A stretch of 64,000 bases of DNA from an uncultured Bacteroides sp. (GCA_949296575.1 CASFPE010000029.1:124001-188000); one strand, 5' to 3'. Numbered from the stretch's first letter, positions 1-9,310 are shown. The notes: a model not told the origin generated them from the letters alone. Translations and numbers: made by a program.

Positions 1-636
1 CACGATGCGGTTGCGGTCCACCACGCGTATCTTGTCCTTCCTGACAATGAACGAGCGGTGCACCCGCAGGAACGCCGAGGCGGGCAGCATCTCCTCCAGC
101 GCCTTCAGGCTCATCAGGCTCAGGATGGGGCGGGGCTGCCCTTCCACGTGGATTTTCACGTAGTCCTTCAGCCCCTCGATGTACAGGATGTCGCGGGTCA
201 CCACCTGGAGCAGCTTGTAGCCGCTTTTCACGTAGATGCATTCCGGCCCGCCGCCGGGTTGGGCGGCCTGCCCCAGCAGTTCGAACCACTGCAAGGCCTT
301 GCGGGCCGCCTCCAGGAAATCCGGGTAGCTGACGGGCTTCAGCAGGTAGTCGAGCGCATTGGCGCGGTAGCCCTCCACGGCGTATTGGCTGAAGGCCGTG
401 GTGAAGACCACCCTCGTGCGGCCGTCAAGCATCTTTGAGAACTCCATGCCGTTGAGCCCGGGCATCTGGATGTCCAGGAACAGCACGTCCACTGCTTGTT
501 CGCACAAGCAGCCTAATGCCTCTACGGCGCTGGAGTATTTCCCCTTCAGTTCCAGGAAAGGCGTCTTGCGGGCATAGCTCTCCAAGAGTTCCAAGGCAAA
601 CGGTTCATCATCGACTATGGCGCATGTCAGTCTCAT
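1..636 (-). CDS. LytTR-family response regulator (partial, C-terminus beyond window)
   Basis: Reading the minus strand from the ATG at 636 gives a receiver domain beginning MRLTCAIVDDEPFALELLES. It has the acidic pair DDE near residue 10, the phospho-acceptor in LFLDIQMPG near residue 57 and the LLKP lysine motif near 105. A LytTR DNA-binding domain follows (IYVKSGYKLLQV, ILYIEGLKDYVKIH, FLRVHRSFIV). About 212 residues are present and the frame is still open at base 1, so only a short C-terminus is missing. Such regulators normally act with a LytS/YehU-type histidine kinase, presumably encoded just outside the window. It is transcribed divergently from the LysE-type gene. Confidence 0.9.
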   Translation of the reverse strand, partial: MRLTCAIVDDEPFALELLESYARKTPFLELKGKYSSAVEALGCLCEQAVDVLFLDIQMPGLNGMEFSKMLDGRTRVVFTTAFSQYAVEGYRANALDYLLKPVSYPDFLEAARKALQWFELLGQAAQPGGGPECIYVKSGYKLLQVVTRDILYIEGLKDYVKIHVEGQPRPILSLMSLKALEEMLPASAFLRVHRSFIVRKDKIRVVDRNRIV

Positions 637-655
637 AACGGTATGTTTCGCGGCG

Positions 656-663
656 CAAGGATA
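656..663 (-). promoter_or_regulatory. Candidate -7 box for the LytTR regulator gene
   Basis: On the minus strand this reads TATCCTTG, one mismatch from the Bacteroidota -7 consensus TAnnTTTG. A CTTG lies 20 bp upstream on the same strand (684-687). It sits 20 bp before the start codon at 636. Confidence 0.45.
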
Positions 664-755
664 ATGAAAATCCGCCAAATACGCAAGAAGCGGCGCGGAT
701 TTCTGCCCGGTTGCAAAAAATCGGGCGGGATGGTGCTTATTTCGCAAAAAAGTGG

Positions 756-763
756 CATCTTTG
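756..763 (+). promoter_or_regulatory. Candidate -7 box for the LysE-type gene, 4 nt before its ATG
   Basis: The sequence CATCTTTG matches TAnnTTTG except at the first base. Only four bases (CAGC) separate it from the ATG at 768, so transcription would begin at or next to the start codon. The longer upstream open frame from 711 would place the start before the promoter and is therefore unlikely. Confidence 0.45.
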
Positions 764-767
764 CAGC

Positions 768-1430
768 ATGAATTGGATAGAGCAGGTGACAGTATTGGAT
801 TTGCTGGTGAAAGGCTTTGTGACAGGCATCGTGGTGTCTGCCCCGTTGGGGCCTGTGGGCGTCCTCTGCATCCAGCGCACGTTGAACAAAGGCCGCTGGT
901 ATGGTTTCGTGACCGGTTTGGGCGCTTCGTTGAGCGACTTCATCTATGCATTGCTCACGGGTTACGGCATGAGCTTCATCGTCGATTTCATTGCTGCCAA
1001 CCAGAAGTACCTCCAGTTGCTGGGCAGCGTCATGTTGCTGGCTTTTGGCGTGTACACATTCCGTAGCAATCCGGTGAAGTCGTTGCGTCCTGTTTCGCAC
1101 AACAAGGGGACTTACCTGCACAATTTTGTCACGGCTTTTTTCGTCACGCTCTCCAATCCGCTTATCATCTTCCTGTTCATCGGCCTTTTTGCCCGTTTCT
1201 CTTTCGTGTTGCCAGAAGGCCATATTGCAGAGCAGGTGGCGGGATACCTCGGCATCGTGTTGGGGGCATTCTGCTGGTGGTTCGGCATTACTTATGTCGT
1301 CAACAAGGTGCGTAACCGCTTTAATGTGCGTGGCATTTGGGTGATAAACCGTGCCATCGGGCTGGCGGTAATGGTGATATCTGTTGTGGGAGTGGCGTTG
1401 ACGTTGACGGGAGCTTCTATATATAAGTAG
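768..1430 (+). CDS. LysE family translocator (amino-acid exporter-like)
   Basis: This 220-residue hydrophobic protein has about six membrane segments. The N-terminal motif VSAPLGPVGVLCIQRTLNKG is the LysE/RhtB signature, followed by GLGASLSDFIYA and, in mid-protein, FVTLSNPLIIFLFIGLF. Family members export amino acids or related small molecules across the inner membrane; the substrate cannot be read from the sequence. I chose the ATG at 768 rather than the in-frame upstream start at 711 because a -7 box lies just before 768 and family members begin close to the first membrane helix. The DUF4924 gene follows after 4 bp, so the two are likely cotranscribed. Confidence 0.85.
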   Translation: MNWIEQVTVLDLLVKGFVTGIVVSAPLGPVGVLCIQRTLNKGRWYGFVTGLGASLSDFIYALLTGYGMSFIVDFIAANQKYLQLLGSVMLLAFGVYTFRSNPVKSLRPVSHNKGTYLHNFVTAFFVTLSNPLIIFLFIGLFARFSFVLPEGHIAEQVAGYLGIVLGAFCWWFGITYVVNKVRNRFNVRGIWVINRAIGLAVMVISVVGVALTLTGASIYK

Positions 1431-1434
1431 GCGT

Positions 1435-1983
1435 ATGTATATATCACGGCAATTGAAAGAGGAGAACATTGCGGAATACTTGCTTTATATGTGGCAGGTG
1501 GAAGACTTGCTCCGCGCCAATGGGTGCGATATCGAGCGCATCGACCATGCTGTCATCGCGCAGTATGGCTTGCCTGATGAGCAGAAACGCCAGCTCCGCC
1601 AGTGGTATGAAGACCTCATTGCCATGATGCATGATGAAAGAGTGGAGAAGCAGGGGCATCTGCAAATCAACAAAAACATTATCCTGTTGCTTACTGACCT
1701 CCATGTGGCTTTGCTGCGTTCTCCGAAGTTCCCGTCCTACAGTGCTGCCTATTATAAAGCATTGCCTTATATCGTGGATCTTCGCCGCCGGTCGGGTGGC
1801 AAAGAGGAAGGAGAATTGGAAACTTGTTTTGAGGCATTGTATGGCATTATGTTGCTTAGGTTGCAGAAGAAACCGGTCAGTGCTGAAACTGGAAAAGCCA
1901 TGGAGGCCATCAGCAGTTTCCTTTCCATGCTGGCCAATTATTATGAAAAGGACAGGGAAGGGAAGTTGGAATTGGAAAATTGA
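1435..1983 (+). CDS. DUF4924 family protein
   Basis: A 182-residue, mostly helical soluble protein without signal peptide or membrane segment (start MYISRQLKEENIAEYLLYMW). It resembles the Bacteroidales family DUF4924, whose function is unknown. It begins 4 bp after the LysE-type gene and probably shares its transcript. Nothing in the sequence indicates an enzymatic motif. Confidence 0.75.
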   Translation: MYISRQLKEENIAEYLLYMWQVEDLLRANGCDIERIDHAVIAQYGLPDEQKRQLRQWYEDLIAMMHDERVEKQGHLQINKNIILLLTDLHVALLRSPKFPSYSAAYYKALPYIVDLRRRSGGKEEGELETCFEALYGIMLLRLQKKPVSAETGKAMEAISSFLSMLANYYEKDREGKLELEN

Positions 1984-1984
1984 A

Positions 1985-2085
1985 CTTTGCACAGGCTGAT
2001 GCCTGCAAAGCGGATAGCGAGATACAAGAATCAAAGGTAATGCTTCCGTGCGTTGCATCCCTTGCAAGGGTGCAGCCAAGGAAGC
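1985..2085 (+). promoter_or_regulatory. Two consecutive stem-loops between the DUF4924 gene and prfC
   Basis: The first hairpin (1985-2010) pairs CTTTG/CAAAG and CAGGC/GCCTG around a TGAT loop. The second (2042-2085) pairs GCTTCC with GGAAGC and encloses a near-perfect palindrome at 2054-2074 (TGCATCCCTTG opposite CAAGGGTGCA). Neither is followed by a U-tract, so they do not look like simple intrinsic terminators. They end 27 nt before the prfC ATG and could be a structured leader or a processing site. Confidence 0.4.
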
Positions 2086-2112
2086 GAATAAATGCGATAA
2101 GTGAATATTCAA

Positions 2113-3681
2113 ATGAACAATGAAATAGCAAGAAGACGCACGTTTGCCATTATTGCCCATCCTGATGCAGGCAAGACATCGTTGACTGAGAAGCTTCTGC
2201 TTTTTGGCGGACAGATACAGGTGGCCGGTGCGGTGAAGAGCAACAAGATAAAGAAAACAGCCACGTCGGACTGGATGGACATTGAGAAGCAACGTGGCAT
2301 TTCGGTGACCACTTCTGTCATGGAGTTTGATTACCATGATTACAAAGTCAACATTTTGGATACTCCCGGACACCAAGATTTTGCAGAGGACACTTATCGC
2401 ACACTGACTGCTGTGGACAGTGTTATCATCGTGGTGGATGGTGCGAAAGGTGTAGAGAGCCAGACGCGGAAATTGATGGAAGTATGCCGTATGCGCAATA
2501 CGCCTGTCATCATTTTTGTCAACAAGATGGACCGTGAGGCCAAGGACCCTTTCGATTTGTTGGATGAATTGGAATCGGAGTTGGTTATTAATGTGCGTCC
2601 GTTGACATGGCCTATTGAGAGCGGTCCTCGTTTCAAAGGCGTATATAATATTTATGAGAGGAAACTGAATTTGTTCCAGCCTTCCAAGCAAGTAGTGACT
2701 GAGAAGGTGGAGGTTGACATTCATACTTCCGATTTGGATGAACGTATCGGTGCTTTTTTGGCCGAAAAGCTGCGCAATGATTTGGAACTGATAGATGGCG
2801 TATACCCCGATTTTGATGTGGATGCTTATTTGAAAGGAGAGCTTGCTCCCGTATTTTTCGGTTCAGCGTTGAATAATTTCGGCGTGCAGGAATTGCTTGA
2901 TTGTTTTGTGGAGATAGCTCCATGCCCGCGCCCGGTGCAGGCTGAAGAACGTGTCGTGCAGCCTGACGAACCAAAGTTTACCGGCTTTGTGTTCAAGATA
3001 ACCGCCAATATCGACCCGAACCACCGTTCTTGTGTGGCTTTCTGCAAGATATGTTCCGGGAAGTTCACTCGCAACACGCCTTATCTGCATGTCCGCCATA
3101 ATAAGACGATGCGGTTTTCGTCGCCTACGCAATTCATGGCGCAACGGAAAACGACGGTTGATGAGGCTTGGGCAGGCGATATTATCGGATTGCCGGATAA
3201 TGGCACGTTCAAGATTGGTGATACGTTGACCGAGGGCGAAACGCTTCATTTCAAAGGATTGCCCAGTTTTTCACCTGAGATGTTCAAATATATTGAGAAT
3301 GCCGACCCGATGAAAGCCAAACAGTTGGCCAAAGGCATCGACCAATTGATGGACGAGGGCGTGGCCCAGTTGTTCATTAATCAGTTCAACGGGCGCAAAC
3401 TTATCGGCACGGTGGGGCAGTTGCAATTCGAGGTAATCCAATATCGTTTGGAGAATGAATACAATGCGAAGTGCCGTTGGGAACCAGCCAGTTTGTACAA
3501 AGCTTGCTGGATTGAGAGCGATGACCCAGAAGAATTGGAAGCATTCAAGAAGCGGAAGTACCAGTACATGGCAAAAGACCGTGAAGGCCGCGATGTGTTT
3601 TTGGCGGATTCCGGCTATGTGTTGCAGATGGCTCAAACCGATTTCAAGCATATCAAGTTCCATTTTACGTCAGAGTTCTGA
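2113..3681 (+). CDS. prfC: Peptide chain release factor 3
   Basis: RF3 is the GTPase that recycles RF1/RF2 from the ribosome after peptide release. The 522-residue product has an intact G domain: AHPDAGKT (residues 15-22), EKQRGISV in switch I (about 58-65), DTPGHQDF (about 82-89) and NKMD (about 137). The phrase [12 protein letters not shown] near residue 30 is typical of RF3 and distinguishes it from EF-G. A GTG at 2101 is in frame, but homologues begin directly at M-N-x-E-I-A-R-R-R, so the ATG at 2113 is preferred. It is preceded by a structured intergenic RNA. Confidence 0.95.
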   Translation: MNNEIARRRTFAIIAHPDAGKTSLTEKLLLFGGQIQVAGAVKSNKIKKTATSDWMDIEKQRGISVTTSVMEFDYHDYKVNILDTPGHQDFAEDTYRTLTAVDSVIIVVDGAKGVESQTRKLMEVCRMRNTPVIIFVNKMDREAKDPFDLLDELESELVINVRPLTWPIESGPRFKGVYNIYERKLNLFQPSKQVVTEKVEVDIHTSDLDERIGAFLAEKLRNDLELIDGVYPDFDVDAYLKGELAPVFFGSALNNFGVQELLDCFVEIAPCPRPVQAEERVVQPDEPKFTGFVFKITANIDPNHRSCVAFCKICSGKFTRNTPYLHVRHNKTMRFSSPTQFMAQRKTTVDEAWAGDIIGLPDNGTFKIGDTLTEGETLHFKGLPSFSPEMFKYIENADPMKAKQLAKGIDQLMDEGVAQLFINQFNGRKLIGTVGQLQFEVIQYRLENEYNAKCRWEPASLYKACWIESDDPEELEAFKKRKYQYMAKDREGRDVFLADSGYVLQMAQTDFKHIKFHFTSEF

Positions 3682-3736
3682 CAAGCGCAGGAGGCAATGG
3701 GTGCTATAGAGTTTTAAAATAGAAATAAGGAAGAAA

Positions 3737-4306
3737 ATGTCAATAAACGAAGAAATAGAGAAAGCTTGCCAAGTGCTGAAAGAGGGCGGCGTAATCCTTT
3801 ATCCGACCGATACCATCTGGGGCATAGGTTGTGATGCCACGAATGAAGAAGCAGTGAAGAAAGTTTTTGGCATTAAGCAGCGTGAAGACTCGAAAGCCAT
3901 GCTTGTTTTGGTGGATTCAGACGTGAAAGTGAATTTTTATGTGAAAGACGTTCCGCCTGTGGCGTGGGATTTGCTGGATGCAGCCGACAGACCCATGACG
4001 ATTATTTATGACGGTGCGCGTAATTTGGCTTCCAATTTGATTGCGGAAGACGGAAGTGTGGGCATCCGTGTCACCAAGGAAGAATTTTCCAAGCAGTTAT
4101 GTTTCCGTTTCCGCAAAGCGATTGTGTCTACGTCGGCCAACATAAGCGGGCAGCCTTCGCCTTCCAATTTCAGTGAAATCAGCGATGAAGTGAAATCACG
4201 GGTCGATTACATTGTCAATTACCGCAGGCAAGAGAAAGGGCACCCGAAACCATCGAGCATTGTGAAAGTAGGGCGCGGTGGCCTGATAAAGATAATCCGT
4301 CAATAA
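3737..4306 (+). CDS. L-threonylcarbamoyladenylate synthase (TsaC/YrdC/Sua5 family)
   Basis: The enzyme makes threonylcarbamoyl-AMP from threonine, bicarbonate and ATP, the first step of t6A37 formation in tRNAs decoding ANN codons. The 189-residue protein matches the short TsaC-like form. Visible motifs are GGVILYPTDTIWGIGCDA at residues 17-34, the KxR-type KQRED (about 53) and STSANISGQPSP near 132. It lacks the extra C-terminal Sua5 domain. It lies between prfC and the sugar transferase with a 7 bp gap to the latter. The window also encodes an MtaB-type enzyme that modifies t6A. Confidence 0.92.
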   Translation: MSINEEIEKACQVLKEGGVILYPTDTIWGIGCDATNEEAVKKVFGIKQREDSKAMLVLVDSDVKVNFYVKDVPPVAWDLLDAADRPMTIIYDGARNLASNLIAEDGSVGIRVTKEEFSKQLCFRFRKAIVSTSANISGQPSPSNFSEISDEVKSRVDYIVNYRRQEKGHPKPSSIVKVGRGGLIKIIRQ

Positions 4307-4313
4307 GAAGGCA

Positions 4314-5729
4314 ATGGTCAACGAGCGGAAATTGAGATGGGAGTATTTGTTGGGGGATTTTGTCATGGGGAATCTCGCATGGCTCCTGCTGAATGTTTGC
4401 AGGTCCTTCATGATTCCATTCAGTTATGGGCAAGGCAGCCGTAATTTCTTGACCTCTGGCCATGAAATCCTGTTGCAGTTCCTGATACCTCTTTTCTGGA
4501 TGGTGATTTATTATTATTCAGGATACTATAACCGCCCCATCCATCGCGACCGTCTGGAAGAGTTCCGGCAGACCATCATTTCGGCAGCGGTTGGTTCTCT
4601 TTTCGTGTTCTTTTTGGTGATATTGAACGATAACTCCATTCCTTACCAGACATTTTACAAGTTGCTTCTTCTTTCGTTTTCCTTCCAGTTCATATTGACT
4701 TACTTGTTTCGTTTCTCTTTGACCCAGCGTTTGATGCGGTTGATACATCAGCGGAAATTTGGCCGGAACGCGTTGATTGTGGGAGCTGGCAAGCGGGCTT
4801 TTGAGTTTAACAAGGAATTGGACAGCCTTCCGATGGGCGTTGGAAGCTTGGTTAAGGGTTTTGTCGACACGGGGCGTGAGCAGAAGGTCGTTCCGGATGA
4901 CAAGATATTGGGGGCTTGGGATGACATGGACCGCGTTATTCGTGACAATAAGATAGATGAAATCATTGTGGCTCCGGATTCCCATGAAGAAAAGCCTTTG
5001 TTTGATTTGCTGAAGAACCTCTACAAGTACAACTTGCCGATAAAGATATTGGCTGGCAAATACAGCATTTTGAGCCGGGCCGTGAAGATGACTTCTGTGT
5101 TTACTTCCCCGATGATTGAGATAACGCGCGACAATATGCCGGAAGGGCAAAAGAACGTCAAGCAATCGCTGGATTACTTTGTGGCGTTTGTCTTGATTGT
5201 GCTTCTTGCCCCTTTGTTCCTTTATTTGGCATGGCGGATAAAGAAGGACTCTCCTGGAAGCGTGTTCTACCGGCAGGAACGCATCGGTTATTTGGGCCGC
5301 CCGTTTCATATTCTGAAGTTCCGTACAATGCGGCAGGATGCTGAAAGCGGGGGAGTTCCTCAATTGTCGTCGGATACTGACGATCGCATCACGCCTTTCG
5401 GCAAAGTGATGCGCAAGTACCGTTTGGATGAATTGCCGCAATTCATCAATATATTGCGGGGCGAGATGTCGTTGGTAGGCCCGCGTCCTGAGCGCAAATA
5501 TTTTGTAGACAAAATCATGAAGGAAGCACCTTATTATTGCTTGATATTCAATGTGAAGCCGGGGCTTACTTCGTGGGCTACGGTGAGAAACGGGTATGCC
5601 AACACGATGAAAAAGATGCTGGACCGTTTGAAATACGACATCGTGTATTTGGAGAGCCGTTCGATAGCCGTTGATTTCAAGATATTGTTTTATACCATAA
5701 AGACAGTGTTTACGGGTGAAGGCATGTAG
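4314..5729 (+). CDS. Polyprenyl-phosphate sugar-1-phosphate transferase (exopolysaccharide-initiating type)
   Basis: A 471-residue membrane protein of the PglC/WbaP superfamily. Several N-terminal membrane helices (about residues 10-125) are followed by a cytosolic Rossmann-like region (VGAGKRAFEF, about 155), a further hydrophobic segment near 285-308 and the catalytic bacterial sugar transferase domain (KFRTM near 335, DELPQFINILRGEMSLVGPR near 372-391). It would load a sugar phosphate onto undecaprenyl phosphate to start a surface glycan. No other polysaccharide genes flank it, which is unusual for a priming transferase, and the sugar is unknown. It starts 7 bp after the TsaC-type gene. 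Confidence 0.88.
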   Translation: MVNERKLRWEYLLGDFVMGNLAWLLLNVCRSFMIPFSYGQGSRNFLTSGHEILLQFLIPLFWMVIYYYSGYYNRPIHRDRLEEFRQTIISAAVGSLFVFFLVILNDNSIPYQTFYKLLLLSFSFQFILTYLFRFSLTQRLMRLIHQRKFGRNALIVGAGKRAFEFNKELDSLPMGVGSLVKGFVDTGREQKVVPDDKILGAWDDMDRVIRDNKIDEIIVAPDSHEEKPLFDLLKNLYKYNLPIKILAGKYSILSRAVKMTSVFTSPMIEITRDNMPEGQKNVKQSLDYFVAFVLIVLLAPLFLYLAWRIKKDSPGSVFYRQERIGYLGRPFHILKFRTMRQDAESGGVPQLSSDTDDRITPFGKVMRKYRLDELPQFINILRGEMSLVGPRPERKYFVDKIMKEAPYYCLIFNVKPGLTSWATVRNGYANTMKKMLDRLKYDIVYLESRSIAVDFKILFYTIKTVFTGEGM

Positions 5730-5746
5730 GAAAGGAGGATGGAGCT

Positions 5747-7549
5747 ATGGATTTGAGGAATCATGATGGCGGGCAAACATGGATGCAGCGTTTGATTTTG
5801 TGGCGCGAAAGAAACATCAGCGAGAAACATTTCATCCTGGTGCTGAGTTTCTTTGTGGGCATCTTCACGGCTTTCGCCGCTTTGCTATTGAAGTTCCTGA
5901 TACACCTGATTCAAAGTTTCCTTACGAACAACTTCGACACCACGGGCGCCAATTACCTTTATTTGGTGTATCCCGTTGCCGGCATATTCTTGACCGGGCT
6001 TTTCATCCGCAACATTGTGAAAGACGACATCAGCCACGGCGTGACGAAGATCCTGTATGCCATTTCGCGGCGGCAGGGGCACATCAAGCGCCATAATGTG
6101 TGGTCGTCCGTCATTGCCAGCGCCATTACCATCGGGTTTGGCGGTTCGGTGGGCGCGGAAGCGCCGATTGTGTTGACGGGATCTGCCATTGGTTCCGACT
6201 TGGGAAGCCGTTTCAAGATGGACCACAAGACGCTGATGCTGCTCATCGGTTGCGGCGCGGCGGGGGCAGTGGCCGGCATTTTCAAGGCGCCGATTGCAGG
6301 CGTTGTCTTCACGTTGGAGGTGCTGATGATTGACTTGACGATGGCATCCCTGCTGCCTTTGCTCATCACGAGCGTGACGGCTGCCACCGTTTCCTACATA
6401 TTCATGGGAACGGAGTCGATGTTCCATTTCCACCAAGACCAGGTTTTTGTGATGGCGCGCATACCCTACGTGATATTGTTGGGCGTGTTCTGCGGATTGA
6501 TATCTTTGTATTTCACCCGTGCCATGAATGCAGTGGAGAACATGTTCAGGAAGTATTCCAACCCCTACGTCAAGCTGTGCATCGGCGGCGTGATGCTGAG
6601 CGTCCTTATTTTCCTTTTCCCTCCCCTGTACGGCGAAGGCTACGACACGATAGAACTGTTGCTGAACGGGGTGAACCAAGCGGAGTGGGACACGGTGATG
6701 AACAACTCCTTGTTTTACGGGTTCGACAACCAGTTGCTGCTTTACCTTCTCCTGATTATCGTGTTCAAGGTCTTTGCCTCCAGTGCCACGAATGGCGGCG
6801 GCGGATGCGGGGGAATCTTTGCTCCGAGCCTGTTCTTGGGCTGTATTGCGGGTTTTGTTTTCTCCCATTTCGCGAATGGCTTCGGCGTTCCCGTCTATCT
6901 TCCCGAAAAGAACTTTGCCTTGTTAGGCATGGCAGGGCTGATGTCGGGCGTGATGCACGCTCCGTTGACGGGAATATTCCTGATAGCCGAGCTGACGGGC
7001 GGTTATTCCATGTTCCTGCCCCTGATGATTGTTTCCGTCAGTTCTTACCTTACCATCATTGCTTTTGAGCCGCACAGCATCTATTCCATGCGTTTGGCCA
7101 AGAAAGGCGAGTTGCTGACGCACCACAAAGACAGGGCTGTGCTGACCTTGTTGAGCTTGGACAACGTGATTGAGAAGAATTTCAGCACCGTCCGCCCGGA
7201 CATGGACTTGGGCGGATTGGTGGGAGTCATCTCGAAGGCCAAGCGCAATCTGTTCCCGGTTGTGGACGGGGCAGGAGTGTTGATGGGAGTCGTCGTGCTG
7301 GACGACATCAGGAACATCATGTTCCGCACGGAGTTGTACCACCGTTTCACGGTGGACAAGTTGATGGTTTCGCCTCCGGCAAAACTGCTGGTGGCCGACC
7401 CGATGGAGGTCGTCATGCAAAAATTTGACGACACGGGTGCATGGAACCTCCCGGTGGTGGACGAAGAGGGCAAGTACATGGGCTTTGTGTCCAAGTCGAA
7501 GATATTCAACTCTTACCGGCAGGTATTGTTGCATTTTTCAGAAGATTAA
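5747..7549 (+). CDS. ClC-family chloride channel/antiporter with two CBS domains
   Basis: This 600-residue protein has a ClC membrane domain (about residues 20-440) and a cytosolic CBS pair (about 470-600). The gating glutamate is kept in GSVGAEAPIVLTGSAIG (about 132-148), which replaces the usual GREGP. The anion-site segment GGGGCGGIFAPSLFLG (about 349-364) matches GxFxP. The first selectivity motif reads SHGV instead of GSGIP. ClC proteins move chloride or related anions, by channel or H+/Cl- exchange. The sequence does not settle which. It is likely cotranscribed with the upstream sugar transferase (17 bp gap) and with fmt (12 bp gap). Confidence 0.9.
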   Translation: MDLRNHDGGQTWMQRLILWRERNISEKHFILVLSFFVGIFTAFAALLLKFLIHLIQSFLTNNFDTTGANYLYLVYPVAGIFLTGLFIRNIVKDDISHGVTKILYAISRRQGHIKRHNVWSSVIASAITIGFGGSVGAEAPIVLTGSAIGSDLGSRFKMDHKTLMLLIGCGAAGAVAGIFKAPIAGVVFTLEVLMIDLTMASLLPLLITSVTAATVSYIFMGTESMFHFHQDQVFVMARIPYVILLGVFCGLISLYFTRAMNAVENMFRKYSNPYVKLCIGGVMLSVLIFLFPPLYGEGYDTIELLLNGVNQAEWDTVMNNSLFYGFDNQLLLYLLLIIVFKVFASSATNGGGGCGGIFAPSLFLGCIAGFVFSHFANGFGVPVYLPEKNFALLGMAGLMSGVMHAPLTGIFLIAELTGGYSMFLPLMIVSVSSYLTIIAFEPHSIYSMRLAKKGELLTHHKDRAVLTLLSLDNVIEKNFSTVRPDMDLGGLVGVISKAKRNLFPVVDGAGVLMGVVVLDDIRNIMFRTELYHRFTVDKLMVSPPAKLLVADPMEVVMQKFDDTGAWNLPVVDEEGKYMGFVSKSKIFNSYRQVLLHFSED

Positions 7550-7561
7550 AGGAGTCAGAAG

Positions 7562-8533
7562 ATGGACAAGAAAGATTTGCGGATTGTGTACATGGGAACT
7601 CCCGATTTTGCAGTGGAGAGTTTGAGATGTTTAGTGGAAGGCGGCTACAATGTGGTCGGCGTGGTGACGGTGGCCGACAAGCCAATCGGGCGGCACGGCA
7701 GCGCGTTGCAGCCCAGCCCGGTCAAGCAATATGCCGTTGCCCATCGCTTGCCCGTGCTTCAGCCCGAGAAGTTGAAAGACGAGGCTTTCCTTGAGGCTCT
7801 CCGCGCATGGAAAGCCGATGTGCAGGTGGTGGTGGCTTTCCGCATGCTGCCCGAAGCGGTGTGGGCCATGCCCCGTTTGGGGACATTCAACCTGCATGCC
7901 TCTTTGTTGCCCCAATACCGTGGGGCAGCCCCCATCAACTGGGCGGTCATCAATGGGGAGAAGGAAACGGGTGTCACCACCTTTTTCCTCGACCATCAGA
8001 TTGACACCGGGAAAGTCATCCGGCAAGAGAGGGTGCCGGTGGCCGATGACGACGACGCAGGCGCCGTGCATGACCGCCTGATGCTGCTGGGCGGGAAGCT
8101 TGTCGTGGAGACCGTTGACCTGATATTGGAGGGGAAGGCAGAGGCAGTGCCTCAAAGCTCTTTCGCAGTGGAGGGGCCGCTCCACGCAGCCCCCAAGATA
8201 TTCAAAGAGACATGCCGCATCGACTGGAGCCGTCCCGCCAAGGAAATCTACGACTTCATCCGGGGGCTTTCCCCGTATCCGGCGGCCTGGACAGAGATGC
8301 TTTCGCCGGAAGGCACGGCCACTGCCGTGAAGATTTACAAGGCAGGCAAGCGTCTGTCGCCGCATCCGTTTGCCCCCGGCACGTTGCTGTTGCAGGGCAA
8401 GGACACGTTGTGCGTGGCTGTGGACGGCGGGTTCATCGACATCCTTTCCTTGCAGGCGGCGGGCAAAAAGAGGCTCGACGCCAAAGATTTCCTTCATGGC
8501 TTCAAATACCGCGAGGGGATGCAGGTGCGTTGA
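7562..8533 (+). CDS. fmt: Methionyl-tRNA formyltransferase
   Basis: Fmt formylates Met-tRNAfMet using 10-formyltetrahydrofolate, permitting normal initiation. The 323-residue length is standard. The N-terminus RIVYMGTPDFAVESLR and the catalytic stretch NLHASLLPQYRGAAPINWA (about residues 110-128) are diagnostic, and the C-terminal tRNA-binding subdomain begins after about residue 205. It follows the ClC gene by 12 bp. Confidence 0.96.
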   Translation: MDKKDLRIVYMGTPDFAVESLRCLVEGGYNVVGVVTVADKPIGRHGSALQPSPVKQYAVAHRLPVLQPEKLKDEAFLEALRAWKADVQVVVAFRMLPEAVWAMPRLGTFNLHASLLPQYRGAAPINWAVINGEKETGVTTFFLDHQIDTGKVIRQERVPVADDDDAGAVHDRLMLLGGKLVVETVDLILEGKAEAVPQSSFAVEGPLHAAPKIFKETCRIDWSRPAKEIYDFIRGLSPYPAAWTEMLSPEGTATAVKIYKAGKRLSPHPFAPGTLLLQGKDTLCVAVDGGFIDILSLQAAGKKRLDAKDFLHGFKYREGMQVR

Positions 8534-8577
8534 AAACGCGAAAAGCATGCCAAAAACAGAATTTTCGGGAAAAATGT

Positions 8578-8608
8578 TTTGCCATATCGCAAATATTCTT
8601 TTTATTTG
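8578..8608 (+). promoter_or_regulatory. Candidate promoter of the stand-alone sigma factor gene
   Basis: A -33 TTTG (8578-8581) and a -7 TTTATTTG (8601-8608, one mismatch from TAnnTTTG) are separated by 19 bp. The predicted leader of about 90 nt runs to the ATG at 8702. Confidence 0.5.
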
Positions 8609-8701
8609 CGACCGCATACATAAAAAACATCATACAAATATTAACTGTAAAAACACTTGCCTATCGAGAAACATTACTCTAAACATTAAATAGTAGAAGT
8701 A

Positions 8702-9295
8702 ATGGACGCTTTAAGGAACCGGACCGACGAGGAATTGGTCATCCTGTATGCTGAAGGAAACAACCAGGCTTTTGACGTGCTTTTGAACCGCTATGAGAAA
8801 AAGGTGTTCTCATACATCTATTTCATCGTGCATAGCCAGGAACTGGCGGAAGACATCTTCCAAGACACTTTCGTGAAAGCCATCGTCACGATACGGCAAG
8901 GGAAATACACGGAAAACGGGCGTTTCCAGGCATGGATCACCCGCATCGCCCACAACTTGATTATCGATTATTTCCGCCAGGAAAAGAACGAAAACCTCGT
9001 GTCGAACGACGAATCGGGCATTGACCTGCTGAACAACATCAACCTTTCCGAGAAGACAATCGAGCATGACATCATCGAAGGGCAGATAAGGGACGACCTC
9101 CGCGAATTGGTGAAACTCCTGCCTGACAACCAGCGCGAAGTGATCCGCATGCGCTTTTACCAGAACCTCAGCTTCAAGGAGATTGCTGAAGCCACCAGCG
9201 TGAGCATCAACACGGCGTTGGGGCGGATGCGTTATGCCATCCTGAACTTGCGGCGGATGGCCGAGGAAAGGGATATTGTGCTGACGGTGGATTAA
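8702..9295 (+). CDS. RNA polymerase sigma factor, ECF-like sigma-70 family
   Basis: The 197-residue protein has region 2 (YEKKVFSYIYFIVHSQELAE, DIFQDTFVKA, FQAWITRIAHNLIIDYFR, residues about 30-95) and region 4 (LLPDNQREVIRMRFYQNLSF, KEIAEATSVSINTALGRMRY, about 138-180). Regions 1.1 and 3 are absent, as in ECF sigma factors. No anti-sigma gene sits next to it, in contrast to the sigma factor at 10068. Its targets are unknown. Confidence 0.9.
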   Translation: MDALRNRTDEELVILYAEGNNQAFDVLLNRYEKKVFSYIYFIVHSQELAEDIFQDTFVKAIVTIRQGKYTENGRFQAWITRIAHNLIIDYFRQEKNENLVSNDESGIDLLNNINLSEKTIEHDIIEGQIRDDLRELVKLLPDNQREVIRMRFYQNLSFKEIAEATSVSINTALGRMRYAILNLRRMAEERDIVLTVD

Positions 9296-9302
9296 AGTTC
9301 CA

Positions 9303-9310
9303 TAAATTTG
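9303..9310 (+). promoter_or_regulatory. -7 box upstream of a possible small gene
   Basis: TAAATTTG is a perfect match to TAnnTTTG, lying 8 bp after the sigma factor stop codon. It would drive the small frame at 9379-9552. No good -33 element is seen at the usual spacing. Confidence 0.4.

Noticed and set aside
711..767. Upstream extension of the LysE-type gene
   Set aside because: The candidate -7 box at 756-763 lies inside the extension, and homologues start near the first membrane helix.
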